Assembly: GCF_023195775.1 (NCBI RefSeq)
Contig: NZ_CP096205.1
Span: forward strand, 2,606,001 to 2,670,000
Length of the DNA stretch: 64,000 bases
From: Flavobacterium azooxidireducens
GTDB taxonomy: Bacteria > Bacteroidota > Bacteroidia > Flavobacteriales > Flavobacteriaceae
Direction of reading: 5' to 3'
Shown here: piece by piece, positions 27,941 to 36,018 of the stretch
How the letters are laid out: the number at the start of each line of letters is the position of its first letter
Numbering within the stretch: position 1 is the first letter of the stretch
Program-made: the position numbers and the translations under genes
Notes under the pieces: model-generated
Database searches by the model: none
What the model saw: only the letters and a program-made list of their open reading frames with translations
Told to the model about the DNA's origin: nothing

Positions 27941-28126
27941 ATGAAAAAAATATTTTTTCTTATCGTTTTAATTGCTGCTTTCTTTGCTTTTTATACACCC
28001 AAAGAAAGTAGTAATTATTCTATCTATATCAAAGTTGCTGCCATTATAATTGTCATGATTGGAGTAATGAAGTTAATGCAAAAAGTGCCTAGTAGAAATC
28101 AAGAAAAAGAAGAGGATGAAATTTAA
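27941..28126 (+). CDS. Small membrane protein overlapping the Smr gene
   Basis: 61 residues from the ATG at 27941. It has an N-terminal hydrophobic segment (KKIFFLIVLIAAFFAFY), a second one (IKVAAIIIVMIGVMKLM) and a charged C-terminus (EKEEDEI). The upstream in-frame TTG start at 27920 is rejected because it overlaps the -7 box. Its end overlaps the Smr gene by 11 bp, so the two are translationally coupled. I recognise no family. Confidence 0.65.
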   Translation: MKKIFFLIVLIAAFFAFYTPKESSNYSIYIKVAAIIIVMIGVMKLMQKVPSRNQEKEEDEI

Positions 28127-28673
28127 CATTGGTGATAAAGTTGCTGCCTTAGATGAAGACATATCCGGTACTGTAGTTTCAATTAAAGATGATCAAATTG
28201 AAGTAGAAACTTCAGATGGATTCTTGATGACATATTTTGTCAACGAATTAATTAAAGAAAACAATTCCAACGAGTTAAATGGTTTTATTTCAAGAGAAAA
28301 AGTAAGTCACGCTATCAAAGAAAAAGTTGAGCCAATTAAACGAAATTTCACCAAAGAAAAGAAGTCTAAGAGAGATGAGTTTGTGTTGGAAGTAGATTTG
28401 CACATCGAAAAATTAGTTCCTTCCAAACGCGGAATGAACAACTATGACATTTTAAATCTTCAAATGGAAACGGCCAAAAGACAACTCGAATTTGCTCAAA
28501 AAAACCGGATGCCAAAAGTCGTTTTTATACACGGTGTTGGCGAAGGTGTTTTAAAAGCTGAACTCGATTTTTTGTTAGGCAGATACGACAACATCACTTT
28601 TCAAGATGCCAACTACCAAAAGTATGGTTTGGGGGCAACTGAGGTGTATTTTATTCAAAAGAAAATGATGTAG
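28116..28673 (+). CDS. Smr-domain protein
   Basis: 185 residues. The N-terminal 60 residues form a small SH3-like barrel (IGDKVAALDEDISGTVVSIK). The C-terminal 85 residues form an Smr domain: LEVDLHIEKL corresponds to the DLHG motif and FIHGVGEGVLKAEL to the HGxGxG motif. Smr domains are known as MutS2-type nucleases or RNA-binding modules. Here the LDLHG motif is DLHI, so nuclease activity is uncertain. It ends 2 bp from the convergent lipoprotein gene. Confidence 0.82.
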   Translation: MKFNIGDKVAALDEDISGTVVSIKDDQIEVETSDGFLMTYFVNELIKENNSNELNGFISREKVSHAIKEKVEPIKRNFTKEKKSKRDEFVLEVDLHIEKLVPSKRGMNNYDILNLQMETAKRQLEFAQKNRMPKVVFIHGVGEGVLKAELDFLLGRYDNITFQDANYQKYGLGATEVYFIQKKMM

Positions 28674-28675
28674 CT

Positions 28676-29722
28676 CTACAAAAGAATTACAAATTCTCCA
28701 AATTCGTAAACGTTACCAAAATTAAAATTAACTTGAATAGGCAAAACGGGAAATGATTTTGTCATCGTAACATTTTTCAATGCAATTTTATGTCTGTGAC
28801 CAATTATCGGACTAAGGTTGTCGGTCGGAATTTCATATTCAATAGTGGTCGTGACTTCAATGATCCCACTTTCACCTGCAACTCCATTGTTCGAAATAAA
28901 CTCTTCAATTGCACTCGGAAAAATTGGAGGTTCAGTTAAACATAAAAACTCATTACTGATAATTCCATTGTAATAAATAAGTTTAAGTAAGTTTGAACTT
29001 CCATTGAGCAAAGCAGTTCTGGGTTCATTTACTGGCGTAACTTCTGGTACAAATAAACTTGGGTCAATGCTTAACGTCAATGCTTGAGGTGGAATATTTG
29101 CAGGAGTTGATGTGCCTATTGTAGGAATTTTAAATAAAAACGAATTATTATTACCGCATTTAGCGATATTCACATTAAAATTTCCTTGTCGCAAAGAAGA
29201 GGTAACATAATCCCCAAAAGCTAATTCGGTAAACAATTGTTGATTTCCGTTTCCGGTATCAAAGTTTACATTCCGTAACACAATTGTATGAGTATATCCT
29301 GTAATTTCTGAAGCATTGGTTGTTTCATTAACTTGTTTGTTTACAAAAGTTGAAATTTCAATTATCCCGGAAAGTGCATTCCATTCATTGGAAACTGTAG
29401 GTGTTGCCGGCGGAATAGTGTTGCAAATTACATTTGCACTCAATGTACCATTGTATAATCGATAAAATACTTTGTTGATGCTGTTAATATCAATTGTTCT
29501 TGGTGTTTCGGCTGGAGTAATTTCATTTTTAAAACTATCTTCAGGAATTTGAAGAATCAAGGCTTCATTATCATTAATTTTATAAATAAAAAAGCCAGAT
29601 TCACCATTATTACAAGAATTGGTGGCAGCATCAGCAAAATCAAAAGATTCTATATTAAAATCGCCATCATCACAGGCATTTAAACAAAACAAAAGCACAA
29701 ATATTCCAACTATTTTTTTCAT
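28676..29722 (-). CDS. Lipoprotein with an internally duplicated domain, unknown function
   Basis: 348 residues from the ATG at 29722 (MKKIVGIFVLLFCLNAC, lipobox Cys17). An upstream in-frame TTG at 29776 would put 18 hydrophilic and aromatic residues before the signal peptide and overlaps the -33 element, so I reject it. The mature protein consists of two similar halves. Each has a segment ending in an EIT/EVTP..E-PRT motif, then a short YYNG/LYNGT strand, a cysteine near T-PP, an SGIIE strand and an HK/HTI.L-NV strand. The fold is probably a beta-sandwich on the outer membrane. It has its own promoter, divergent from the GH97 gene. Confidence 0.75.
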   Translation of the reverse strand: MKKIVGIFVLLFCLNACDDGDFNIESFDFADAATNSCNNGESGFFIYKINDNEALILQIPEDSFKNEITPAETPRTIDINSINKVFYRLYNGTLSANVICNTIPPATPTVSNEWNALSGIIEISTFVNKQVNETTNASEITGYTHTIVLRNVNFDTGNGNQQLFTELAFGDYVTSSLRQGNFNVNIAKCGNNNSFLFKIPTIGTSTPANIPPQALTLSIDPSLFVPEVTPVNEPRTALLNGSSNLLKLIYYNGIISNEFLCLTEPPIFPSAIEEFISNNGVAGESGIIEVTTTIEYEIPTDNLSPIIGHRHKIALKNVTMTKSFPVLPIQVNFNFGNVYEFGEFVILL

Positions 29723-29742
29723 ATCAACTTTAAAATAATAAA

Positions 29743-29776
29743 CAAAAATAGGATTTTTAATTTCACTAAAAAGCAA
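29743..29776 (-). promoter_or_regulatory. Promoter of the duplicated-domain lipoprotein
   Basis: On the minus strand TTG (29774-29776), a 23-base spacer and TATTTTTG (29743-29750) match the Bacteroidota consensus. The box is 20 bases before the ATG at 29722. Confidence 0.6.
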
Positions 29777-29811
29777 TTGAGTTTAATTAGTATGATTTTA
29801 ACCATAATTCT

Positions 29812-29819
29812 TATCTTTG
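29812..29819 (+). promoter_or_regulatory. -7 box of the GH97 gene
   Basis: TATCTTTG matches TAnnTTTG, 23 bases before the ATG at 29843. The -33 TTG is not in the usual place. Confidence 0.4.
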
Positions 29820-29842
29820 ATAACTTCATAAAATGTATCAAA

Positions 29843-31939
29843 ATGAAAAAATCGATTGCCGTTTTTTGCCTAATGTTTGTTGGATTTGCTCACAGTCAAC
29901 AATTAAAATCGCCTGATAATCAATTAGAAATGATTTTCGAACTGAGCAAATCAGGAAAACCATCTTATCAATTAAAATACAAAAATAAAAGTGTAGTTCA
30001 ATCCAGCAGTTTGGGATTGATGCTTAAAAATAATGAAGATTTAATAGATGGTTTTGAAGTAATTAATTCTAAAACCACTTCATTTTCAGATAAATGGAAA
30101 CCTGTTTTAGGTGAGGAAAAAGAAATTATCGATCTACACAATCAATTGGTTGTAGAACTTTTGCAAAAAGCAACTGGCAGAAAAATGAATTTAGTTTTTC
30201 GTTTATTTAATGAAGGATTGGCTTTTAGATATGAAATTCCTACCCAAGAAAAGTTGAATTATTTTGTAATTTCAGATGAAACAACACAGTTTTTATTAAC
30301 CGGAGATCACAAAGCTTTTTGGATTCCGGGTGATTATGATAGCCAAGAATATAGTTATAATGAAACAAAATTATCGCAAATTGATGTTGATAAATTAGAA
30401 ATGAATAACGGTATCGGGATGAAAGGTCCAATGACAAAATCCAGAATTCAATCACCGGTAATGATGAAATCTTCTGATGGATTATACCTTAATATTTTTG
30501 AAGCAGCTGTGGTCAATTATCCAGTTATGCATTTGGATGTGAATACAAAATCATTTTTAATGCAATCGCATTTGGTTCCTAATGCTATTGGCGATAAAGC
30601 CTATTTACAAGCTCCGGCAAATACACCATGGCGAACAATTATGGTGAGTGATGATGCTAGAACAATTCTGGCATCGAAAATGGTTCTAAACTTAAATGAA
30701 CCATCCAAAATTGAAGATACTTCTTGGATTAAACCAATGAAATATGTTGGAATTTGGTGGGAAATGCACGTCGGCAAAGCCACTTGGGATTATGCCGGTT
30801 CACAAAATGCACAAATGGCTCAAGATGCCGAATTAAAACCAACCGGAAAACACGGAGCGACCACCGAAAACACAAAAAAATACATTGACTTTGCGGCAAA
30901 GCACGGTTTTGATGGCGTTTTGGTAGAAGGGTGGAATGTAGGTTGGGAAGACTGGTTTGGCAATTGGAAAGAAAATGTGTTCGATTTTGTCACTTCATAT
31001 CCCGATTTTAATGTGGAAGAAGTCCAAAAATATGCGGAATCCAAAGGAGTAAAAATGATTATGCATCATGAAACATCGGGTTCTGTTTCAAATTATGAAA
31101 GAAGAATGGATCGAGCTTATTCATTTATGAAAAAACATAATTATGATGCTGTAAAAAGTGGTTATGTTGGAAAAATCATCCCAAGAGGTGAGTGGCATGA
31201 CGGACAAGCGATGGTGAATCACTTTAATTATGCTGTAGAAAGAGCGGCTGAATATAAAATTATGGTCAATTCACACGAATCGTCACGTCCAACCGGTTAC
31301 CACAGAACGTATCCAAACTACATCGCAGCAGAAGCAGCTCGCGGGAACGAATTCAATGCGTGGAGTGTTGGAAATCCACCTGCTCATGAAACGATTTTAC
31401 CGTTTACACGTTTTCTTGGTGGTCCGATGGATTATACGCCGGGAATTTTTGAAATTAAAATGAGTCATTACGATGCTACCAAAAAGGAGCAAGTGCACAC
31501 CACGTTAGCAAAACAGTTGGCTTTGTATGTAACGATTTACAGTCCGTTGCAAATGGCAGCCGATTTACCGGAAAATTACGAACGTTATCCGGATGCTTTT
31601 CAATTCATCAAAGATGTGGAAGTAGATTGGGATAAAACGGAAATTTTGGAAGCCGAACCCGGCGATTTTGTTACCATTGCCCGAAAAACAAAAGGAAAAG
31701 AATCATGGTTTTTAGGGGCAATTACTGATGAAAATCCGAGAAGCAGTGAAATTTCGCTGAGCTTTCTAACTCCCGGAAAAAAATACAAAGCCACAATTTA
31801 CCAAGACGGAAAAGATGCTCATTGGGAAAAAAATCCGAAATCCTATTCGATCAAAACCATCGAAGTAACTGCTAAAACCAAATTAAAATTGAATTTAGCA
31901 GCCGGTGGTGGAACAGCGATTAGTTTCTTTCCTTTATAA
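29843..31939 (+). CDS. Glycoside hydrolase family 97 (SusB-like alpha-glucosidase)
   Basis: 698 residues from the ATG at 29843, with a signal peptide (KSIAVFCLMFVGFAHSQ). It has the GH97 N-terminal beta-sandwich, then a TIM barrel containing GVLVEGWNVGWEDWFG, MIMHHETSGS, VNSHESSRPTG and RTYPNYIAAEAARG. By comparison with SusB from memory, the glutamates in HHET and NSHE correspond to residues of the inverting (SusB-type) subgroup. It should release glucose from alpha-glucans in the periplasm. No SusC, SusD or other carbohydrate genes are beside it, so it is an orphan enzyme. The start at 29777 would add 22 non-signal residues and is unlikely. Confidence 0.92.
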   Translation: MKKSIAVFCLMFVGFAHSQQLKSPDNQLEMIFELSKSGKPSYQLKYKNKSVVQSSSLGLMLKNNEDLIDGFEVINSKTTSFSDKWKPVLGEEKEIIDLHNQLVVELLQKATGRKMNLVFRLFNEGLAFRYEIPTQEKLNYFVISDETTQFLLTGDHKAFWIPGDYDSQEYSYNETKLSQIDVDKLEMNNGIGMKGPMTKSRIQSPVMMKSSDGLYLNIFEAAVVNYPVMHLDVNTKSFLMQSHLVPNAIGDKAYLQAPANTPWRTIMVSDDARTILASKMVLNLNEPSKIEDTSWIKPMKYVGIWWEMHVGKATWDYAGSQNAQMAQDAELKPTGKHGATTENTKKYIDFAAKHGFDGVLVEGWNVGWEDWFGNWKENVFDFVTSYPDFNVEEVQKYAESKGVKMIMHHETSGSVSNYERRMDRAYSFMKKHNYDAVKSGYVGKIIPRGEWHDGQAMVNHFNYAVERAAEYKIMVNSHESSRPTGYHRTYPNYIAAEAARGNEFNAWSVGNPPAHETILPFTRFLGGPMDYTPGIFEIKMSHYDATKKEQVHTTLAKQLALYVTIYSPLQMAADLPENYERYPDAFQFIKDVEVDWDKTEILEAEPGDFVTIARKTKGKESWFLGAITDENPRSSEISLSFLTPGKKYKATIYQDGKDAHWEKNPKSYSIKTIEVTAKTKLKLNLAAGGGTAISFFPL

Positions 31940-32082
31940 AGGTAATGGGGAAAAGGTGATAGGTAAATAGGAAAAAATCCGTTCTAATCTATTATAGCGA
32001 AGCTATCAAAATCCGCATAAATCAGCGTTTAGCGTAGCTAATCCGTTAAATCCGTGTTCCATTTACACAATTACAGAAAAAA
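31940..32082. repeat. Intergenic word-repeat block after the GH97 gene
   Basis: No gene is visible. The sequence contains AATCCG four times (31976, 32010, 32040 and 32049) and two tiny hairpins (ATAGC-gaa-GCTAT at 31994-32006 and TTAGC-gta-GCTAA at 32029-32041). Near the GH97 stop it has a GGTAATGGGG...GGTGATAGGT run that resembles the sequence at 43846-43875. I do not recognise a known element. Confidence 0.55.
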
Positions 32083-33207
32083 ATGAACAAAATATTCCTC
32101 GATAACGCCTCAACAACCTCCATCCGTCCCGAAGTAATTCAGGAAATGACCAATGTGATGCAAACTGAATTCGGAAACCCATCTTCCACGCACAGTTTTG
32201 GTCGTGGTGCAAAAGTGATTTTGGAATCGGCCCGAAAAAGTATTGCTAAACAATTGAATTGTTCTGCTCAAGAAATAATCTTCACTTCTTCAGGAACCGA
32301 AGCGAACAACTGGATTTTGCGAAATGCAGTTACAAAAATAGGTGTTCGACGAATTATTTCAACCAAAATTGAGCATCATGCAGTTTTGTATCCCATTTTA
32401 GAACTACAAAAAGAATTTGGAATTGAAGTTGAATTTTTAACGATCATGTCTAACGGACAAATCGATTATTTGCAATTAGCCACTTTGTTGGAAGATCCAA
32501 AACCTACGTTAGTAAGTTTAATGCACGTGAACAATGAAACCGGAGTGGTGTTAGATTTGAATCGGGTAGGCGAGTTGTGCAAACCCGCAAATGCCTATTT
32601 TCATTCGGATACAGTACAATCCATCGGTAAAACAGAAATTGATTTGCAGGAAATTCAAGTTGATTTTTTAGTGGCGAGTGCTCATAAATTTCATGGTCCA
32701 AAAGGAATTGGTTTTGCTTACGTAAAGAAAAACACAATCATTTCACCCATGATTTTTGGTGGAGAACAAGAAAAAGGCCTTCGTGCCGGAACAGAAGCCG
32801 TTCATCAAATTGCCGGAATGGCCAAGGCTTTAGAAATAGCTTATCAAAATTTGGATAGTGAAAGAAATGCTATTTTTGAGTTAAAAAAATATACCATTGA
32901 AAAATTATTGAATGAGTTTCATATGGTCAAGTTCAATGGCGGTTTGGAGACGTTTTATTCAATTCTTAATATCCAATTGCCATTTTCACCCGAAAAAACA
33001 GCGATGATTTTGTTTGAATTGGATATGAAAGGAATTGCTGCTTCGCGAGGAAGTGCTTGCCAATCGGGAAGTATCAAACCCTCGCATGTGTTGGCCGAAA
33101 TTTTATCGGAAGATGAACTCAAAAAGCCAAGTCTTCGCATTTCATTCAATCATCAAAATACCAGAGAAGAAATCGATTATTTTATTTCGTGTTTGGCAGC
33201 GATGTAA
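32083..33207 (+). CDS. Cysteine desulfurase (NifS/IscS family)
   Basis: 374 residues. This PLP enzyme removes sulfur from cysteine for Fe-S clusters or tRNA thiolation. The PLP lysine is Lys202 in SAHKFHGPKG, and the catalytic cysteine is Cys326 in the SRGSACQSGS loop. It also has SSGTEANNWIL and the EHHAVL segment. The length matches group-I enzymes. No Fe-S scaffold gene (iscU, sufB) is next to it, so the acceptor pathway cannot be told. pyrD follows 37 bp downstream with its own promoter. Confidence 0.9.
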   Translation: MNKIFLDNASTTSIRPEVIQEMTNVMQTEFGNPSSTHSFGRGAKVILESARKSIAKQLNCSAQEIIFTSSGTEANNWILRNAVTKIGVRRIISTKIEHHAVLYPILELQKEFGIEVEFLTIMSNGQIDYLQLATLLEDPKPTLVSLMHVNNETGVVLDLNRVGELCKPANAYFHSDTVQSIGKTEIDLQEIQVDFLVASAHKFHGPKGIGFAYVKKNTIISPMIFGGEQEKGLRAGTEAVHQIAGMAKALEIAYQNLDSERNAIFELKKYTIEKLLNEFHMVKFNGGLETFYSILNIQLPFSPEKTAMILFELDMKGIAASRGSACQSGSIKPSHVLAEILSEDELKKPSLRISFNHQNTREEIDYFISCLAAM

Positions 33208-33226
33208 ATCAGAATGATTATTTTTG
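33193..33226 (+). promoter_or_regulatory. Promoter of pyrD
   Basis: TTG (33193-33195), a 23-base spacer and TATTTTTG (33219-33226) end 18 bases before the ATG at 33245. The -33 element lies inside the end of the desulfurase gene. Confidence 0.6.
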
Positions 33227-33244
33227 CCCAACAACACAACCATC

Positions 33245-34261
33245 ATGTATAAACTACTTATTCGACCAATTTTATTTTGTTTCGATCCGGAACAAGTGCA
33301 CCATTTTACGTTTTCACTGATTCGGTTTTTGAATAAAATTCCCGGTTTTGGAAAACTTTTTCAATCGATTTATGAAGTTAAAAATCCGAAATTAGAACGA
33401 GAAGTTTTTGGTTTGAAATTCAAAAATCCGGTTGGTTTAGCAGCTGGTTTTGATAAAGATGCCAAATTATACCAAGAATTATCTAATTTTGGTTTTGGTT
33501 TTATTGAAATTGGAACCTTGACACCAAAACCACAAGAAGGAAATCCTAAAAAGCGTTTGTTTCGATTAAAAGAAGATTCGGCCATCATTAATCGAATGGG
33601 TTTCAATAATGGCGGTGTTTTGGAAGCGGTTGAACGATTGAAAAAAAACAACGGGGTTTTAATTGGTGGAAATATTGGTAAAAATAAAAATACACCTAAC
33701 GAAGAAGCTACCTCCGATTACGAAATTTGTTTTGAAGCTTTATTTCCGCACGTGGATTATTTTGTAGTGAATGTAAGTTCACCCAACACACCCAATTTAC
33801 GAGCGTTGCAAGACAAAGAACCGCTGACAAACTTGTTGCAAACCCTTCAAAATTTGAATTTACAAAAGCCAAATCAAAAACCGATTTTACTCAAAATTGC
33901 ACCCGATTTAACGAACGAACAATTATTGGATATTATCGATATCATCAATGAAACTAAAATTGCAGGTGTAATTGCCACGAATACGACACTTTCACGTGAA
34001 GGATTACAGTCCGAAAATAAAACAGAAATGGGCGGACTCAGCGGAAAGCCATTAACCAACCGTTCCACTGAAGTGATTCGTTTTTTGAGTGAAAAAAGCA
34101 ATAAATCCTTCCCAATTATTGGCGTTGGTGGAATTCACTCTGCTGATGATGCTATTGAAAAGTTAAATGCCGGAGCAAGTTTAGTGCAACTTTATACGGG
34201 TTTTATTTATGAAGGACCGGGGTTGATTAAGGAGATTAATAAACGGATTTTAAATAATTAA
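33245..34261 (+). CDS. pyrD: Quinone-dependent dihydroorotate dehydrogenase (class 2)
   Basis: 338 residues from the ATG at 33245. The N-terminal amphipathic helix ([20 protein letters not shown]) associates the enzyme with the membrane, as in class-2 enzymes. The FMN/substrate barrel has [35 protein letters not shown] with the catalytic serine, and [12 protein letters not shown]. It oxidises dihydroorotate to orotate with quinone in pyrimidine synthesis. An in-frame TTG at 33224 overlaps the -7 box and is rejected. The gene is followed by a low-complexity intergenic repeat. Confidence 0.95.
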   Translation: MYKLLIRPILFCFDPEQVHHFTFSLIRFLNKIPGFGKLFQSIYEVKNPKLEREVFGLKFKNPVGLAAGFDKDAKLYQELSNFGFGFIEIGTLTPKPQEGNPKKRLFRLKEDSAIINRMGFNNGGVLEAVERLKKNNGVLIGGNIGKNKNTPNEEATSDYEICFEALFPHVDYFVVNVSSPNTPNLRALQDKEPLTNLLQTLQNLNLQKPNQKPILLKIAPDLTNEQLLDIIDIINETKIAGVIATNTTLSREGLQSENKTEMGGLSGKPLTNRSTEVIRFLSEKSNKSFPIIGVGGIHSADDAIEKLNAGASLVQLYTGFIYEGPGLIKEINKRILNN

Positions 34262-34330
34262 AGTTGTCTGTTTTCAGTTGTCTGTTGACCGTAAATCCTA
34301 ACTGAAAACTGCGACTGCAAACTGCAAACT
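34262..34330. repeat. Intergenic word repeats built on CTG, AACTG and TTGTC
   Basis: The 69-bp gap between pyrD and the LysE-type gene consists almost entirely of short related words. TTGTCTGTTTTCAG is followed by TTGTCTGTTGACC, then AACTGAAAACTG, GCGACTG, CAAACTG and CAAACT, running right up to the next ATG. No promoter is recognisable within it. Confidence 0.6.
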
Positions 34331-34936
34331 ATGTTTACTACTTTCCTCCTCGCATCCATCGCTCTAACACTTTCTCCAGGACCGGATATTATCTATGTCT
34401 TGACGCAGAGTATTTCCCACGGAAAAAAGTTCGGAATTGCCACAGCTGCCGGTTTAGTCACAGGTATTTTGGTGCATACAACCTTAATTGCTTTAGGAGT
34501 TTCGGCAATCATCAAACAATCTGAACTAATTTTTACAGGAATTAAAATTTTAGGAGCTTGTTATTTACTTTGGATAGCGTTTCAAGTATACAAAGCACCG
34601 GCTTCCATTGATTTGAATGGAGATAGTAAACCTAAGAAATCTTTTCTTTCATTATTCAAACAAGGTTTTATAATGAATGTACTTAACCCGAAAGTGACTT
34701 TATTTTTCTTAGCTTTTTTTCCTGGTTTTATAGATGAAAAACTAGGCAATGTAACACAGCAAATCTATCTACTTGGCTTTTTATTTATGCTACAGGCTTT
34801 TGTGATTTTTTCTTTGGTAAGTATTTTAGCGGATAAGCTTACTGTTTTTATTAGAAACAATAATCACTTTGCTATGTTTTTAAAATGGTTTCAAATTGCA
34901 GTTTTCATAGTAATTGCAGTGTTGATTTTAATTTAA
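34331..34936 (+). CDS. LysE/RhtB family amino-acid exporter
   Basis: 201 residues with about six membrane helices. The N-terminal signature LTLSPGPDIIYVLTQSISHG and the central GFIMNVLNPKVTLFFLAFFPGF mark the LysE/RhtB exporter family. It probably exports an amino acid or a homoserine-lactone-like compound across the inner membrane; the substrate is not predictable. Its start codon follows directly after the word-repeat gap, with no visible -7 box, so it may depend on read-through from pyrD. Confidence 0.88.
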   Translation: MFTTFLLASIALTLSPGPDIIYVLTQSISHGKKFGIATAAGLVTGILVHTTLIALGVSAIIKQSELIFTGIKILGACYLLWIAFQVYKAPASIDLNGDSKPKKSFLSLFKQGFIMNVLNPKVTLFFLAFFPGFIDEKLGNVTQQIYLLGFLFMLQAFVIFSLVSILADKLTVFIRNNNHFAMFLKWFQIAVFIVIAVLILI

Positions 34937-34938
34937 AG

Positions 34939-34972
34939 AAAAAATCCTTTTCCAAAATAAATCAGAAAAGGA
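34939..34972 (-). terminator. Terminator of the minus-strand hypothetical gene
   Basis: TCCTTTTC (34945-34952) pairs with GAAAAGGA (34965-34972). On the minus strand it is followed by a T-run, and it serves the gene ending at 34998. It may also slow the convergent exporter transcript. Confidence 0.65.
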
Positions 34973-34997
34973 AATTTCACAAACAAATAACAGACTA

Positions 34998-35483
34998 TTA
35001 GATAGCCTTTTTTACTACATCAAGCCATTTTTCAGCTAATTGATTATCTCTAAAATGTGTGATTTGAATTGGTTTTTCATATTCAAAATCATAAAACTTA
35101 AAAGGAACTCTGGTTTTGTCAGACTTTTTTTCCAGAACAACTTCAACTTTTGTAACCAATTCTTTTTTCGTTGCCGTTTGTGATTGTTCAACTTTTCTGT
35201 GAATTTCACAATGACCAATTTCTTTTAAATCGGCAAAAGTCACAACTTCCGGTTTGGCATTCAAATCAATTAAGACTAGCTTTTTGTTTTGTTCGTCAAA
35301 GGCAACAATTTTATTGTTTATGGTGTCTCGAACATTGAAAGCTTTTGCGTTTCCTTGACTATATTGTTTTAAAATGTTTTCAATTTTTGATTTATTAATG
35401 TGTTGATTTCTCAACAAAAAAGCGATGGGTAAAATAGTAATCAATACTAATCCCAACCCAATTAATGTGGTGGATGTTTCCAT
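34998..35483 (-). CDS. Membrane-anchored protein of unknown function
   Basis: 161 residues. It begins with one membrane helix (TLIGLGLVLITILPIAFLL), so it is anchored to the inner membrane. A cytoplasmic domain follows, with alternating short strands (IVAFDEQNKKLVLIDL) and a C-terminal region with YDFEYEKPIQITHFRDNQLAEKW. It lies upstream of no co-directional neighbour within 60 bp. I recognise no family. Confidence 0.65.
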   Translation of the reverse strand: METSTTLIGLGLVLITILPIAFLLRNQHINKSKIENILKQYSQGNAKAFNVRDTINNKIVAFDEQNKKLVLIDLNAKPEVVTFADLKEIGHCEIHRKVEQSQTATKKELVTKVEVVLEKKSDKTRVPFKFYDFEYEKPIQITHFRDNQLAEKWLDVVKKAI

Positions 35484-35575
35484 TTTTTTTGATTTTTTAA
35501 ATTATTGAATGATAAAAAAGTGAGCTAAACAAATAATGTAAAGCAGCTCAAATTAAACTGATAAAACAGTTTTAA

Positions 35576-35920
35576 TTACCAAAAAAAATGATGGGGAAAC
35601 AAGAGTTTCGAAACTTTCTCACAACGATTGTGGTCTTGTCTCGATAAAAAGGTAGTGAATTTTGAAAGGAAAAACGTTTTACTTTCCTCAAGAACAAAAG
35701 GTAAAAACGATAGTAAAAAAGTAGAACTATCTTTAACAACGTTTTGAAACTGATGTTCTGCAATGGTTTGCTTCGTGCCAACAACTTTAACCGTTTCAAT
35801 TGAACGAACCGATTGTGTTACTGAAGTATTGCTTTCTACAAAAAATGTACTGTCTTTTGCACCCCAAACAAAGAGCATCAAAAGACTGGCTAACGCAATA
35901 CTATTTTTAAACCATTTCAC
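35576..35920 (-). CDS. Small protein with N-terminal signal/anchor, unknown function
   Basis: 114 residues. The N-terminus has a hydrophobic segment (SIALASLLMLFVWGA), so it is exported or membrane-anchored. The mature part is Ser/Thr/Val-rich and ends in the aromatic tail LLFPHHFFW. A hydrophobic-aromatic stretch (STFLLSFLPFVLEE) could form a second helix. It resembles no family known to me, and it could be a lineage-specific gene. Minus-strand alternative starts are less likely. Confidence 0.5.
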   Translation of the reverse strand: MKWFKNSIALASLLMLFVWGAKDSTFFVESNTSVTQSVRSIETVKVVGTKQTIAEHQFQNVVKDSSTFLLSFLPFVLEESKTFFLSKFTTFLSRQDHNRCEKVSKLLFPHHFFW

Positions 35921-35965
35921 GAGACAAATGTATAACTAAGTTATATATCATTTGTTATTTTTTCC

Positions 35966-36000
35966 ATAAAAAAAAACCATCCTGATATAGAATGGTTTTA
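35966..36000 (-). terminator. Terminator of the DUF349 gene
   Basis: AAACCAT (35974-35980) pairs with ATGGTTT (35992-35998), with a long T-run on the minus strand. It follows the stop at 36019. Confidence 0.7.
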
Positions 36001-36018
36001 TAAGTCAAATTTTTGAAA

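Noticed and set aside
29777-29842. GH97 N-terminal extension from 29777
   Set aside because: The extension is not a signal peptide and includes promoter sequence; a normal signal peptide starts at 29843.
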